Shown: positions 27,031 through 36,397 of the stretch, piece by piece
Numbering within the stretch: the stretch's first letter is position 1
Layout of the letters: the number at the start of each line of letters is the position of its first letter
Assembly (NCBI GenBank): GCA_051005695.1
Contig: JBPCJC010000045.1
Coordinates: 1 to 64,000, forward strand
Origin: JACCTI01 sp051005695
GTDB taxonomy: Bacteria; Verrucomicrobiota; Verrucomicrobiia; Chthoniobacterales; UBA10450
Reading direction: 5' to 3'
Length of the DNA: 64,000 nt
The notes under the pieces: generated by a model
Database searches by the model: none
Seen by the model: only the letters and a program-made list of their open reading frames with translations
What the model was told of the DNA's origin: nothing
Program-made: the position numbers and the translations under genes

Positions 27031-28413
27031 GTGGACCGACTGATCCTTTATCTCTTCTTGATTTTCACGGCGTGGCTCATCAAGCGTGACACGGCTCGAA
27101 GGTCAGGCATTTCCGCAGCGTTGTGGATCCCCACTATTTGGGTAGCGCTGGATCTCTCCCGCCCAACTTCGGCGTGGCTGGGTTTTGGCGGCGGGACGGA
27201 CTCCATGGAGGGCAGTCCCCTGGATGCGCTCATCGCCGGCCTCCTCATTATTGTCTCGTACGGGATTCTCGCGCGACGCCAGATGAGTTGGGGTAGCGTG
27301 ATCAGAGACAACTGGCCCGTTTTTCTTTTCTATTTTTACCTGCTCGTGAGTGTGCTTTGGGCAGAGTCAACTTTCGTTTCCTCCAAGAGATGGTTCAAGG
27401 AGTTTGGAAATATCGCCGTCCTTTTGGTTATCCTGACCGAGGTTAACCCGTTGCAAGCCTTTCGGGCCGTTTTTGTTCGCTGCACCTATTTGATGTTACC
27501 GCTGTCGGTCATCTTTATCCGGTGGTTCCCCAATCTGGGCCGAGTCTATAGCCGCCACTCTGGCGAAATGGAAGCCACCGGAGTTACTTTCCAAAAAAAC
27601 TCCCTGGGTATGACGACCCTGGTTTGCACCCTCATTCTAATCTGGGACTGGATGGAATGGTCCCAGCCCGGACTGCCGCGGCAGAAGAAATTTGATCGCT
27701 TCCTGCCCTTCGCTTTTTTCACCATGGCGGGCTACTTGCTCTACCTTTGTAACAGTAAGACCTCGCTGAGTTGTCTAATCCTTGGCGGGAGTATCATTTT
27801 GGCGGCTCGCGTGCCCCTTCTTCGGGAAAAGGTCAGTGTTTTGGGTGGCTACGTTCTGATGGGAATCGTCACCTTTTTTCTTCTCGATCAAATGTTCGGT
27901 ATTACGGAATCGCTTGTCCACAGTATGGGTCGGGATATGACTTTTACCGGTCGGACGGACGTGTGGCGAGAGATCCTGGCATTGAATACGCCGCCGATCT
28001 TCGGGACGGGTTTTCTTAGCTTTTGGTCCGATCTCTCCTACCAGTCGCGGTTGCCCGATTGGGTGGTCTCCTCGGCCCATAACGGATACTTGGAAATGTA
28101 CATCGATGGCGGAGTGGTCGGAGTTTCGCTCCTTGTGTTCATGTTGTTCCTTCTGGCGCTGAAGATGAACCGCCAATTGGCGAGTCGTGGTAATTATGCA
28201 CTCGTTCGCTTTGCGATTCTACTCGTCGTGATCGTCTCTAACTTCTCAGAGTCGAACTTCGGACGAATGAGCGCGGTCGGGTTTCTCTTTCTCCTCGCCG
28301 CGATCGACATTCCGACGCTAAGAAGAGTTGCTCCGATTCGGGCACGCTCGCCGAAAATCGTGGAGAGTTCGCCCGGCGTCGTAGTCGGATCTCAACAAGA
28401 AAATTGGCGATAG
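27031..28413 (+). CDS. O-antigen ligase/polymerase-like membrane protein (Wzy/WaaL family)
   Basis: A 460-aa multi-spanning protein with about ten hydrophobic helices (for example LILYLFLIFTAWLI, FPFYF-like segments around 95-110, and VSLLVFMLFLLALKM near the end). The ligase-family loop lies between late helices: FTGRTDVWREILAL, GTGFLSFW and SSAHNGYLEMYIDGG. GTG start at 27031, 6 bp after the previous stop. It would polymerise repeat units or ligate glycan at the periplasmic side. A second member with an added TPR-like tail lies at 60674. Confidence 0.87.
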   Translation: MDRLILYLFLIFTAWLIKRDTARRSGISAALWIPTIWVALDLSRPTSAWLGFGGGTDSMEGSPLDALIAGLLIIVSYGILARRQMSWGSVIRDNWPVFLFYFYLLVSVLWAESTFVSSKRWFKEFGNIAVLLVILTEVNPLQAFRAVFVRCTYLMLPLSVIFIRWFPNLGRVYSRHSGEMEATGVTFQKNSLGMTTLVCTLILIWDWMEWSQPGLPRQKKFDRFLPFAFFTMAGYLLYLCNSKTSLSCLILGGSIILAARVPLLREKVSVLGGYVLMGIVTFFLLDQMFGITESLVHSMGRDMTFTGRTDVWREILALNTPPIFGTGFLSFWSDLSYQSRLPDWVVSSAHNGYLEMYIDGGVVGVSLLVFMLFLLALKMNRQLASRGNYALVRFAILLVVIVSNFSESNFGRMSAVGFLFLLAAIDIPTLRRVAPIRARSPKIVESSPGVVVGSQQENWR

Positions 28414-28434
28414 CCGGAGTCACGGTCACTGCGC

Positions 28435-29205
28435 GTGCAAGCGCTTCAAAAATATGTCGCGAAGGCGACTGGCCGCTACCGCCGCGAGGTATCGCGGATA
28501 TTTTCTCGGCGGACGGTAAAGATGCAAAACTCCCGGCCGTTGATCTCGTTTACCTTTGACGACTTTCCTTCGTCCGCATTGCATAACGGTGGAGCGATCC
28601 TGATGGAAGCGGGCGCGAAAGGCACTTACTATACTTCTCTGGGATTGATGGGAGCAGTCGCGCCGACCGGTCAGATGTTTTCTGAAGGCGACCTGAGACA
28701 ATTGCTGGCGGAGGGCCACGAACTGGGATGCCATACCTTTTCCCATTGCCATGCCTACAACACTCCACCCGTTGAATTTGAACGATCAATTACCGAAAAC
28801 GCCCGCGTCCTGCGGAAGCTGGCGCCTGGAGCCGAGTTCCGAACGCTCTCCTACCCGATCAGCGGCCCGAATCGTGAAACCAAGGCGCTGGCCGGTCGTC
28901 ATTTCGCTTGTTGCCGCGGGGGCGGTCAAACTTACAATGCGCGAGCGCTCGATCTGAATTGCGTTTCGGCATTTTTTCTCGAACAGAGTCGCAACGATCT
29001 CAATGCAATCACGCAATTGATCGAGGAGACCTGCGGCCAGTGCGGATGGCTAGTTTTCGCCACCCACGACGTGTCCGAGGATCCCACTCGCTTCGGCTGC
29101 AAGCCGGCCTTTTTTAAACAGATCGTGCAAAGGTCAGTTGACGCTGGTGTCGAAATCCTGACGGTTTCGGAAGCCCTAGGAGCGGTTTGTGCTACAAATA
29201 ACTGA
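28435..29205 (+). CDS. Polysaccharide deacetylase (CE4/NodB)
   Basis: A 256-aa protein with a GTG start at 28435. NodB motif 1 SFTFDDFPSS (Asp pair), motif 2 HTFSH (H-x3-H metal ligands), motif 3 around TLSYPISGPNR, and a late VFATHDVSEDP with the conserved histidine. No clear signal peptide, so it may act in the cytosol or by a non-classical route. It likely removes N- or O-acetyl groups from glycan. The next gene starts within its last codons. Confidence 0.88.
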   Translation: MQALQKYVAKATGRYRREVSRIFSRRTVKMQNSRPLISFTFDDFPSSALHNGGAILMEAGAKGTYYTSLGLMGAVAPTGQMFSEGDLRQLLAEGHELGCHTFSHCHAYNTPPVEFERSITENARVLRKLAPGAEFRTLSYPISGPNRETKALAGRHFACCRGGGQTYNARALDLNCVSAFFLEQSRNDLNAITQLIEETCGQCGWLVFATHDVSEDPTRFGCKPAFFKQIVQRSVDAGVEILTVSEALGAVCATNN

Positions 29206-30235
29206 CACTCTTCCATCGCTGCTGCCCGACCTTGGAGTAAAGCCAAAGCGTACTCGAGCGCGGATGCCCGCGGTGGACATGACGAAGGGCGTGCTTGTCG
29301 TGACGATGGTTGTTTATCATTCTTTCAACTACTCGGCCGACTATCGCCTCGGTTTTCAATATCTTCCCTTCCTACCTCCTTCGTTTATTCTCATCACGGG
29401 ATTTCTCATTGCAAAGGTCTATGGCCGACAAGAAGATTGGTCGCGTCAAGGGGCCTCCGGGCGTTTGATTACGAGGGGACTGCGTTTGCTCGTTCTGTTC
29501 ACTCTATTGAACATTGCCGCCCAATTCACGGGCCGATACAATGGCGCTCTAGAGGAGAGAAGCTCCTCGTTCTTTCATCATTGGGTAGAGATTTACCTAA
29601 CCGGAACAGGGCGTTTCGCCGCCTTCGAAGTCTTGGTTCCGATCGCCTATTTGTTGTTAGCCGCTCCGGTGCTCCTCTGGTTGCGACGCTCGAGCAAATT
29701 CTTTCTCCCCGGAGTGGCTCTCTTGCTCCTTGGGGGATGCGAGCTATTGAGTCGTCTGGCCGAGCCCTATGGGATGATTCTTTTGTTCAGCGCAGGCGTT
29801 ATCGGGATGCTAGCTGGCGGTGTCTCGGCCGCGAAGCTGGAACTCGCCGGTCGCTATTGGGTAATCACGGTGCTAGCTTACGCCGGCTACGTTGCAGTCC
29901 GCGAGTATGTGGAGGAGGATGCTTTGGCGCAACTGGTTGACGCATTTCTCGCAACCTTACTGATTTATGCCATTTGCCTCCGCATCGGCGCGACGGGCTT
30001 TCTCCAGGAGCGGCTGATCACTCTGGGCAAGTACTCTCTGATTGCCTATGTCGGACAGATCGCGATCTTGCAAGTATTCGGACGGGCTTTTGGGCGCCTA
30101 ATTCCTTTCTCCTTGGTTTTTTTCGGGCAAATGCTTCTAGTGCTCGTGCTAATCTTAGTGATCTCCGAAGCGCTCCAATGGGCTAGGGGAAAATCGCGGG
30201 CGCTGGATTACGTTTACCGTGCCGGTTTCGCCTGA
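29189..30235 (+). CDS. Multi-spanning acyltransferase-like membrane protein
   Basis: A 348-aa integral membrane protein with about ten helices. The N-terminus VDMTKGVLVVTMVVYHSFNY resembles acyltransferase-3/OpgC or DUF1624-type proteins that move acyl groups across the membrane onto glycans. Later helices include FLPGVALLLLGGCELL and FSLVFFGQMLLVLVLILVISEALQW. GTG 29189 overlaps the deacetylase end by 17 bp. It may acetylate or acylate the polymer outside the cell. Family assignment is tentative. Confidence 0.6.
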   Translation: MLQITDTLPSLLPDLGVKPKRTRARMPAVDMTKGVLVVTMVVYHSFNYSADYRLGFQYLPFLPPSFILITGFLIAKVYGRQEDWSRQGASGRLITRGLRLLVLFTLLNIAAQFTGRYNGALEERSSSFFHHWVEIYLTGTGRFAAFEVLVPIAYLLLAAPVLLWLRRSSKFFLPGVALLLLGGCELLSRLAEPYGMILLFSAGVIGMLAGGVSAAKLELAGRYWVITVLAYAGYVAVREYVEEDALAQLVDAFLATLLIYAICLRIGATGFLQERLITLGKYSLIAYVGQIAILQVFGRAFGRLIPFSLVFFGQMLLVLVLILVISEALQWARGKSRALDYVYRAGFA

Positions 30236-30248
30236 TCTTCCAGACCCG

Positions 30249-31100
30249 ATGAGAATCATCCTGGGGAAGCCGCTGGGCGTCAGACGCCGTTTGTTTCGCT
30301 TGGTCCTAGCACTCGGTCCAATCTGGGCGATTCGTCACCTTCTTCAGCGTGTTTGGCTTCGCTGGTCGAAGTCCAAGACGACGTACCGCTTGAGATCGCA
30401 GGCGGCTCGGTATCCTCTACTTTGTCGACCCGATTCCAGCGATCACGATGTCTTCCATCAAATCTTCGTTCTCCAAGAGTATGCGATTCTCAATCAGACG
30501 CGTTTCCTGGACGATAAGTCTTCAGTTATACTGGTCATCGATTGCGGCGCGAACGTGGGATATTCTTCTTCCTATTTTCTTTCGAACTTTCCTGCCTGTC
30601 GATTGATCGCGGTGGAACCGGATCGTCAAAATTTTGCTATCTTGCAGCGCAATCTGGCGCCCTTCGGAACCCGGGCTCGAGCGCTCAATTCAGCTATCTG
30701 GTCGCATCCGGCGCGGTTAAGGATGTCTGAAAACGGGAATGGCGATCACGAGGAGTGGAGTCGGCAGGTCGAGGAATGTCATGTTGACGAACCAGCATCC
30801 TTTCTTGCAACCGACATTCCTACTCTGCTCAAGGAATCTGGCTTGGGCAGGGTTTCGATTCTTAAGGTTGACATCGAAGGCGCGGAAGCCGTGGTCTTCG
30901 GCGCGAGCAACATCGACTGGATCGAATCCGTGGACATCATTTTGATCGAACTTCACGAAGACACTCCGTATGGCGATCCCACCGAAATCTTTCGGCGGGC
31001 CTGCGGCGACCGTTTTGATTTCCTGCGCTCAGGGGAGCTAACGGTCGCGGTGCGCCGGGAGGGTGCTAACTTTCCTTCGAAGAAAGACGCCCAGCAATGA
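30249..31100 (+). CDS. FkbM-family methyltransferase
   Basis: About 283 aa from ATG 30249; a GTG at 30219 overlapping the previous gene is the alternative. SAM-binding motif VIDCGANVGYSSSYFLSNFP followed by LIAVEPDRQNFAILQRN, later VSILKVDIEGAEAVVFG and IILIELHEDTPYGD, all characteristic of the FkbM group. These enzymes O-methylate sugars in EPS and O-antigen clusters. It is followed by the secreted beta-helix gene. Confidence 0.87.
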   Translation: MRIILGKPLGVRRRLFRLVLALGPIWAIRHLLQRVWLRWSKSKTTYRLRSQAARYPLLCRPDSSDHDVFHQIFVLQEYAILNQTRFLDDKSSVILVIDCGANVGYSSSYFLSNFPACRLIAVEPDRQNFAILQRNLAPFGTRARALNSAIWSHPARLRMSENGNGDHEEWSRQVEECHVDEPASFLATDIPTLLKESGLGRVSILKVDIEGAEAVVFGASNIDWIESVDIILIELHEDTPYGDPTEIFRRACGDRFDFLRSGELTVAVRREGANFPSKKDAQQ

Positions 31101-31151
31101 CTGGAGGTCGGTCAGGCTTTTCTGGCTTGAGACATGCTCTAAACTAGGACG

Positions 31152-33008
31152 ATGATCAAAAGCACATTTCTGGCAATGCCCATCACTCGCGCGGCGCTCT
31201 TGATGGCGACGGCCTTTTCATGGTTTGCCCTGACGGCCTCGGCGGAGATCGTACCGGCAAATCGGATGACTGACTGGACTGCCGGAGTTGTCGTTGGCGT
31301 GCCAGGAGGAATTCCAAGCCGCACGAAAATATATAAAAACGTGGTTGCGGATTTGGGGGCGGATAATACCGGGGCAGCAGACGTCTCAGCGCTGGTCAAC
31401 GCGGCTATTGCAAGCTGCCCCGCAGACCAAGTGATCTATTTCCCCGTGGGAAAATATAAGATCGGGGCGAGTATCGGAATTCCACTGAAGCAGCGCTATA
31501 CGATCAAAGGAGCTGGAGTAGGCAAAACCATCTTCAAACCCGCTCCGGGCTTCGGGAGCCAGATTTTTTCGGCTGGTCCGTCGGACTGGCCTGCGCCTCC
31601 CACGGCAGCGAATCCAGCGCGGGCCATTACAGCCGGGGCAGTCAAGGATAGCAATCGGGTAACTATAGCTAATACCGAAGGGCTGAGCGTAGGGACGCTG
31701 ATTCAAATCAGAGCCGGAACCAATCCCACGTATGTTCATAATCTCCTAGGGATTAGTGGTGACATGGGGTGGATGTTCCGCATCACTTCCCTGACATCCG
31801 ATACAGTCACCTTCACCCCGCCTCTGCCGCTGGACATCGGAGAGATGTCTCCCCAGGTCGTAGCTTATAATGCCTACGGCGCTAATGGAACGATCTCGGG
31901 CGTAGGTTACGAAGATTTCAGCTACGATGGAACGGGCGGAAACGCCAGCGACGTTTTCGGCTTGTCGCAGGCCTGGGGTTGTTGGATCAAGAACGTTGAG
32001 GCCAGTGGTTTTCCGCACAGGTGCCTGGGGTGGGGCAGGGTGATGCAGAACGAAGTCCGCCACTGCTATTTCCACGGTGGCGCGAATGGCTCTGGAGGCG
32101 AGGGCGGCGACCTAATTGGCCTCTGCTCGTGGAATCTAATTGAGGATAACATCATCTACAACGGCGGTGCTATCGTTCTGACGGACGCCTATAACGGCAC
32201 AGGTGGAAACGTTATCGGCTATAACTACCTTTACGCGCATAATACGCCTGATCCGACGCTTGCAGCCTCGGATATCGACATGAATCACGGCTCGGGTAAT
32301 AGCTTTAATTTATTGGAAGGCAACGTTATTGGAAGTGTATCCGGAAACGATGGCTACTACGGGAGCACCAGCCACTGCACGATCTTCCGAAACTGGATCA
32401 CTGCGACCCACCCGGTTGCTACCAACGGGCTTCGTTGCATCGTCTTAAAGCACTACGCTGTCTATTTCAACGTCGTCGGCAATGTTCTCGGCACGCCAGC
32501 ATTTCCGCAGACTAACAATGGCATCGGCGTGGACAACCCCGGACAGGCTCGTGGCGGCTATTATGATGCGCCGGAAGTAAACTCCTATGATAACGGAGCG
32601 AGTACTGGAGTGCAGGTTATCTTCGAGCTAGGTTTCCCACAAATCGGCAACACCTCCTTCAACGGACAGCTCGCCGCGACAACCCCGCCTGATTACTCCT
32701 CGGAACCTACTAATCCCCAAGGTCCGCCGGGGAAACTAGATCTGAATGTTAAGGCCACTCTGCTCCGGCACGGAAATTACGATTTTTTTCATCGCGATGT
32801 TGTCTGGGATCCATCTATCGAAGATCGGACCATCCCCAAGAGCTTATACCTCTTAGGCAAGCCCAGCTGGTGGCCCCCGAACTTGGACTGGCCTTTGATT
32901 GGTCCAGACAAAAGCCTAGACGGTGCGACCAACCCAGCAAAAATGAGATATGAAGCAATGGGGGCGAATCAGCCAAGCGCGCCCTCTGGCCTGCACGTCG
33001 CCCAATGA
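31152..33008 (+). CDS. Secreted right-handed beta-helix protein (pectate-lyase-3-like)
   Basis: A 618-aa protein with a signal peptide (hydrophobic LLMATAFSWFALTASA, cleavage near residue 32). VVADLGADNTGAADVSALVN and QVIYFPVGKYKIG are typical of the pectate-lyase-3/GH28-like N-cap. These are followed by repeated beta-helix coils rich in N and G (DLIGLCSWNLIEDNIIYNGG, GYNYLYAHNTPDP). It may cleave or bind the EPS in the periplasm or outside. It lacks a C-terminal sorting signal. An alternative start at 31176 is possible. It ends 11 bp before the convergent gene at 33019. Confidence 0.78.
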   Translation: MIKSTFLAMPITRAALLMATAFSWFALTASAEIVPANRMTDWTAGVVVGVPGGIPSRTKIYKNVVADLGADNTGAADVSALVNAAIASCPADQVIYFPVGKYKIGASIGIPLKQRYTIKGAGVGKTIFKPAPGFGSQIFSAGPSDWPAPPTAANPARAITAGAVKDSNRVTIANTEGLSVGTLIQIRAGTNPTYVHNLLGISGDMGWMFRITSLTSDTVTFTPPLPLDIGEMSPQVVAYNAYGANGTISGVGYEDFSYDGTGGNASDVFGLSQAWGCWIKNVEASGFPHRCLGWGRVMQNEVRHCYFHGGANGSGGEGGDLIGLCSWNLIEDNIIYNGGAIVLTDAYNGTGGNVIGYNYLYAHNTPDPTLAASDIDMNHGSGNSFNLLEGNVIGSVSGNDGYYGSTSHCTIFRNWITATHPVATNGLRCIVLKHYAVYFNVVGNVLGTPAFPQTNNGIGVDNPGQARGGYYDAPEVNSYDNGASTGVQVIFELGFPQIGNTSFNGQLAATTPPDYSSEPTNPQGPPGKLDLNVKATLLRHGNYDFFHRDVVWDPSIEDRTIPKSLYLLGKPSWWPPNLDWPLIGPDKSLDGATNPAKMRYEAMGANQPSAPSGLHVAQ

Positions 33009-33018
33009 CAAGCTGGGG

Positions 33019-33960
33019 CTAGCTCTGGCGCGGGTGCGGGGGATTCAGCGCAGCCCGCCGTTTTGCGAAAAAGGCCCGGGTGTCGGACTCGGAGTGGTCA
33101 GGTGAATCTTTAACACTATGAATAATTGAATAGCCGCGGCTTAAGAGCTTTGTCGGGGAGGCGCAAAGGCCCCGCCAGAGGACCCCGAAAGGCTGGCTCT
33201 CATCGTTGAAATCTGCCAGTCGCATCCCGACGGCGTGGGCTAAGAGACTAACGATCACATCCTCGGTGATCGGCCGGTGAAGAAATAGTTTGGGATCGTC
33301 AAGCAACCTTGCATGGTGGATTTTTTGGACTGTCGCTGCCGACAATGCATATCCGCCACCGATACAGCTTTCTCCGAAAGTGTAACCGCGATCAGAAGCC
33401 TGGGCGATGAGCTTTCGAATGCGATGATCGCGCCCCCAGAGTCCAAACTGGACCTGCCATCCGGTTGGTGTATTCCAAATCGTAAAGTAACGGAGGAGTT
33501 TTTTTATCCTTGGCGTCCAAACCGCGATCGAGTTTGTGGGAGCCCCGCCCGGTTCTCGCAGATGGCTTCCTACCATTCCAATAGTGGGTTGGTTTAGGAA
33601 AAACCTTTCAATTTTATCAGCGAATGGACTGATTACCAAACTGTCGGTATCCAACTTAAGAACGAATTGCGCACCGGACAGATGCTCCGCGAGATAGTGC
33701 AGCCCGGCGAAGATTCCCACAGCAAGCCCGTCAGACCAGGCGTCTCCTACTCCCTCGCGTGGATTATCTAGAATCGCCGACTGCACGAGGGGGTAAGGAC
33801 TAATCAGTTCTTGCAGCTGCGACCTCGAATTGCCGTCATTCACTAACAGCACGCCGCTTTCCTCTGGGGCTTCAAAATGGAAGAGCGAGGCCAGCAGGTC
33901 ACTCAACCTTTCCCGTTCGGTTTCCCCAGGGCCGATAGGAATGAGCGCAACGAATCTCAT
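33019..33960 (-). CDS. GT2-like glycosyltransferase, hypothetical
   Basis: A 313-aa protein and the only minus-strand gene in the middle of the locus. Beginning FVALIPIGPGETERERL, with a GT-A-like nucleotide region VLLVNDGNSRSQL, a DxD-like motif FVLKLDTDSLVISP and GGGYALSAATVQKIH. This points to a divergent GT2 enzyme. It is divergent from 34064 and convergent with 31152. Its orientation and position suggest independent acquisition. Confidence 0.65.
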   Translation of the reverse strand: MRFVALIPIGPGETERERLSDLLASLFHFEAPEESGVLLVNDGNSRSQLQELISPYPLVQSAILDNPREGVGDAWSDGLAVGIFAGLHYLAEHLSGAQFVLKLDTDSLVISPFADKIERFFLNQPTIGMVGSHLREPGGAPTNSIAVWTPRIKKLLRYFTIWNTPTGWQVQFGLWGRDHRIRKLIAQASDRGYTFGESCIGGGYALSAATVQKIHHARLLDDPKLFLHRPITEDVIVSLLAHAVGMRLADFNDESQPFGVLWRGLCASPTKLLSRGYSIIHSVKDSPDHSESDTRAFFAKRRAALNPPHPRQS

Positions 33961-34063
33961 TTGCCGGGTCGTTAACCCCCGAGATTGATCTGGTCAATCA
34001 AGAAACGAAAGTTTTCTTAGCAGCGCGATCGGTCAGCGTTGGTTTTCTTCAACTTCCCATTCC

Positions 34064-35077
34064 GTGCAGCGATTAGTCTCCATTCTCATTCCCGCGTACG
34101 ATGCGCAAGAATGGATAACTGCGGCATTACAATCTGCGGTGATGCAGACCTGGAGCCGAAAAGAAGTCATTGTGGTGGACGATGGCTCTCGAGATGCGAC
34201 TGCAAATATCGCGCGACGGTTCGAGTCTTCTTCGGTGAAAGTGGTCTCTCAGCAAAATGAAGGCGCGAGTTCGGCGCGGAATGCTGCCTTGCTCCAGGCG
34301 CAAGGCGATTACATTCAATGGCTGGACGCTGATGATGTCCTGGCCGCAGATAAGATCGAGCGCCAAATGGAGCACGTCGTGGCGGGGTTCAGCCGCCGCA
34401 CGTTACTTTCCTCGGCTTGGGCGCGGTTTTATTATCGAATGGAAAAAGCCAAGCTAGCGGAGAGTTCTCTCTGGAAGACGCTTGATCCCGTCGATTGGAT
34501 GATCGGTAAACTGGGCGACAATGGATGGATGGCCATCGAGACCTGGCTGATTAGCCGGGAACTGACGACGGCGGCGGGACCTTGGAATACCAGCCTTTCA
34601 CTAGACGACGATGGGGAGTATGTGAGCCGTTTGGTCTGCGCCTGCGATCGAGTATTATTTGAGCCGCGGGCGATGTCTTTTGTTCGTCAGGCAAACTTGG
34701 GAAGCCTAAGCCGTGGAATCAGCGGGACGGAAAACGAAGAATCGCAGTTTCGGTCAATGAAGCTCCAAATTCATAACATCCGGATGCTGAATGACCACGA
34801 GCGGGTCAGGAGTGCTTGCCTTCGGTATCTGCAGCGATGGCTGCCTTATTTCTATCCGGAGCACATTAGTATTGTGGATGAAGCGCGGCAATTGGCCCGA
34901 GAGTTAGGCGGGGAATTGACGGCACCAAGACTCCGGCCAAAATATATCCTGATCGACAAACTTCTCGGTTGGCAGCGCGCAAGGCGACTGGCGTGGCTGG
35001 TGCCCCGGATCAAAGCAAGGATCACGAAATGTTGGGACAAGTCCTTATTCGTGTTATCCCAGCGACAAGCAAGATGA
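34064..35077 (+). CDS. GT2 family glycosyltransferase
   Basis: A 337-aa protein, GTG start 34064. Textbook GT2 N-terminus: VSILIPAYDAQEWITAAL, VIVVDDGSRDATANI, EGASSARNAAL and IQWLDADDVLAADK (DxD). The C-terminal part is helical and basic, with no clear membrane span. Likely a cytosolic enzyme adding one EPS sugar. A short divergent spacer separates it from the minus-strand gene. Confidence 0.88.
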   Translation: MQRLVSILIPAYDAQEWITAALQSAVMQTWSRKEVIVVDDGSRDATANIARRFESSSVKVVSQQNEGASSARNAALLQAQGDYIQWLDADDVLAADKIERQMEHVVAGFSRRTLLSSAWARFYYRMEKAKLAESSLWKTLDPVDWMIGKLGDNGWMAIETWLISRELTTAAGPWNTSLSLDDDGEYVSRLVCACDRVLFEPRAMSFVRQANLGSLSRGISGTENEESQFRSMKLQIHNIRMLNDHERVRSACLRYLQRWLPYFYPEHISIVDEARQLARELGGELTAPRLRPKYILIDKLLGWQRARRLAWLVPRIKARITKCWDKSLFVLSQRQAR

Positions 35078-35218
35078 ATCAAGCCCGGCTGTAATAAATC
35101 CTAGTTGGATCCGCGCATTCTTGTTTGGCATAGCAAACGCTCTACGGAACCGGCGGCATTGCCTGGAGGACCGTTCTGACGCCGACGAATAGTTTTCCTC
35201 CCAGCTAAAGATCGCGAA

Positions 35219-35380
35219 ATGACAAACGAAATAATAGTCTACACGCCTGACTCACCGCTTAGGCAGCCGGGAAAGGTTGTCCGCGGGGATGTTTGCAGGA
35301 CCTGAAGGCGTCACGGAAGCCTGACCTGGCGACTCTTTGTCCGTGACATTAGTGCACAGTATCGTCAGACCTTACTAGGC
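35219..35380 (+). pseudogene. Remnant of a wzm-like ABC permease gene (5' part only)
   Basis: Translation from ATG 35219 gives MTNEIIVYTPDSPLRQPGKV, the usual start of Wzm-type permeases. A TGA at 35303 follows. The same frame then resumes LTWRLFVRDISAQYRQTLLG, the conserved beginning of the permease domain, and stops being recognisable at about 35380. The middle can be restored to a normal DLKASRK-type segment by removing three single extra bases (near 35288, 35299 and 35321). It is a decayed, 3'-truncated paralogue just upstream of the intact permease gene. Downstream codons (QFNWIDGALEETSPLYLRHL) belong to another frame of unknown origin. Confidence 0.65.
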
Positions 35381-35463
35381 AATTCAATTGGATCGATGGG
35401 GCGCTGGAAGAGACTTCTCCGCTCTATTTGCGGCACCTCTACGCTGCGAACTACCAGAATAAT

Positions 35464-36351
35464 ATGACAACTGCAGCCACGCCAGGGACGTTGAATCCTT
35501 CCCTCTCGGCAGAGCCCGAGTGGACGACACGTATTACGCCACATCGCGGGTGGATGGATTGGCGTCTGGGTCAGCTGTGGCGCTATCGGGATTTGATCAG
35601 CCTCTTCGTGTGGCGGGATTTTGTCTCGGCCTATAAGCAGACCGTTCTCGGACCGGCGTGGCATATTATTCAGCCGCTGCTGACGACGCTCATGTTCACC
35701 CTGGTCTTTAGCAAGGTGGCGGGCTTATCGACGGGCGGGGCCCCTCCATTTCTCTTCTATCTTCTCGGTAACGTAGCTTGGACATACTTTGCGAACAATT
35801 TAACCAAGATCGCAAACACTTTCGTGGGAAACGCACACTTGATGGGTAAGGTTTATTTTCACCGGCTGGTCCTGCCCATTTCTGTCACCATTTCGAACCT
35901 GATTACCTTCGGTATCCAGTTTGGCATTTTTCTCGTCGCGCTCGCCTATTACGCGCTCATTGGGATGAAACTGCATTTTACCCCTTGGCTTTTCATGATC
36001 CCGCTCTTTCTTTTCATGCTCGCGGGTTACGGGCTCGGGTTCGGCATCATCGTCTCCGCCCTCACCACGCGCTATCGGGACTTGGCGAACTTGGTCACCT
36101 TTGGGGTCCAGCTGGGCATGTATGCCACCCCTGTCATTTACCCAGCCTCGGCCGTGCCGGCGAAATACCAATGGGTGGTCGCGCTGAATCCCCTTACGCC
36201 CGTCATGGAAGGTTTCCGGCTCGGCTTCCTCGGCACCGGCGTGGTCGATCCCGCTCACCTCGCGATCAGCTTCGGCGTCATGATCTGCGTGCTCGCGGCT
36301 GGCCTTATGCTCTTCACCCACGTCGAACGGACCTTTATGGATACGGTTTAG
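35464..36351 (+). CDS. wzm: Polysaccharide ABC transporter permease Wzm
   Basis: About 295 aa from ATG 35464. ABC-2 permease with the amphipathic start LISLFVWRDFVSAYKQTVLG, then six hydrophobic helices (IIQPLLTTLMFTLVFSKV, ISNLITFGIQFGIFLVAL, LFMIPLFLFMLAGYGLGFGI, and so on) and the family segment ATPVIYPASAVPAKYQWVVALNP. With Wzt (36801) it exports undecaprenyl-linked glycan across the inner membrane. Wzm and Wzt are normally adjacent; here they are separated by a frameshifted S23-like gene. Confidence 0.92.
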   Translation: MTTAATPGTLNPSLSAEPEWTTRITPHRGWMDWRLGQLWRYRDLISLFVWRDFVSAYKQTVLGPAWHIIQPLLTTLMFTLVFSKVAGLSTGGAPPFLFYLLGNVAWTYFANNLTKIANTFVGNAHLMGKVYFHRLVLPISVTISNLITFGIQFGIFLVALAYYALIGMKLHFTPWLFMIPLFLFMLAGYGLGFGIIVSALTTRYRDLANLVTFGVQLGMYATPVIYPASAVPAKYQWVVALNPLTPVMEGFRLGFLGTGVVDPAHLAISFGVMICVLAAGLMLFTHVERTFMDTV

Positions 36352-36370
36352 GGGGACGAAGATGGAGGTC

Positions 36371-36384
36371 AGAAGTCGGAGGTC
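36371..36384 (+). repeat. Left arm of inverted repeat flanking the S23 module
   Basis: The segment AGAAGTCGGAGGTC is matched in inverted orientation by 36778-36790 (core GTCGGAGG / CCTCCGAC). The two arms bracket the S23-like gene and suggest it was inserted as a unit. Confidence 0.5.
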
Positions 36385-36397
36385 AAAAGTCTCAAAA

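Noticed and set aside
31123..31138. GG-N10-GC element (TGGCTTGAGACATGCT) before the beta-helix gene
   Set aside because: Three departures from the sigma-54 consensus, and the predicted start would fall almost on the start codon.
35127..35142. TGGCATAGCAAACGCT as a sigma-54 site
   Set aside because: The -12 half is poor (ACGCT) and the nearest downstream gene is the decayed wzm remnant.
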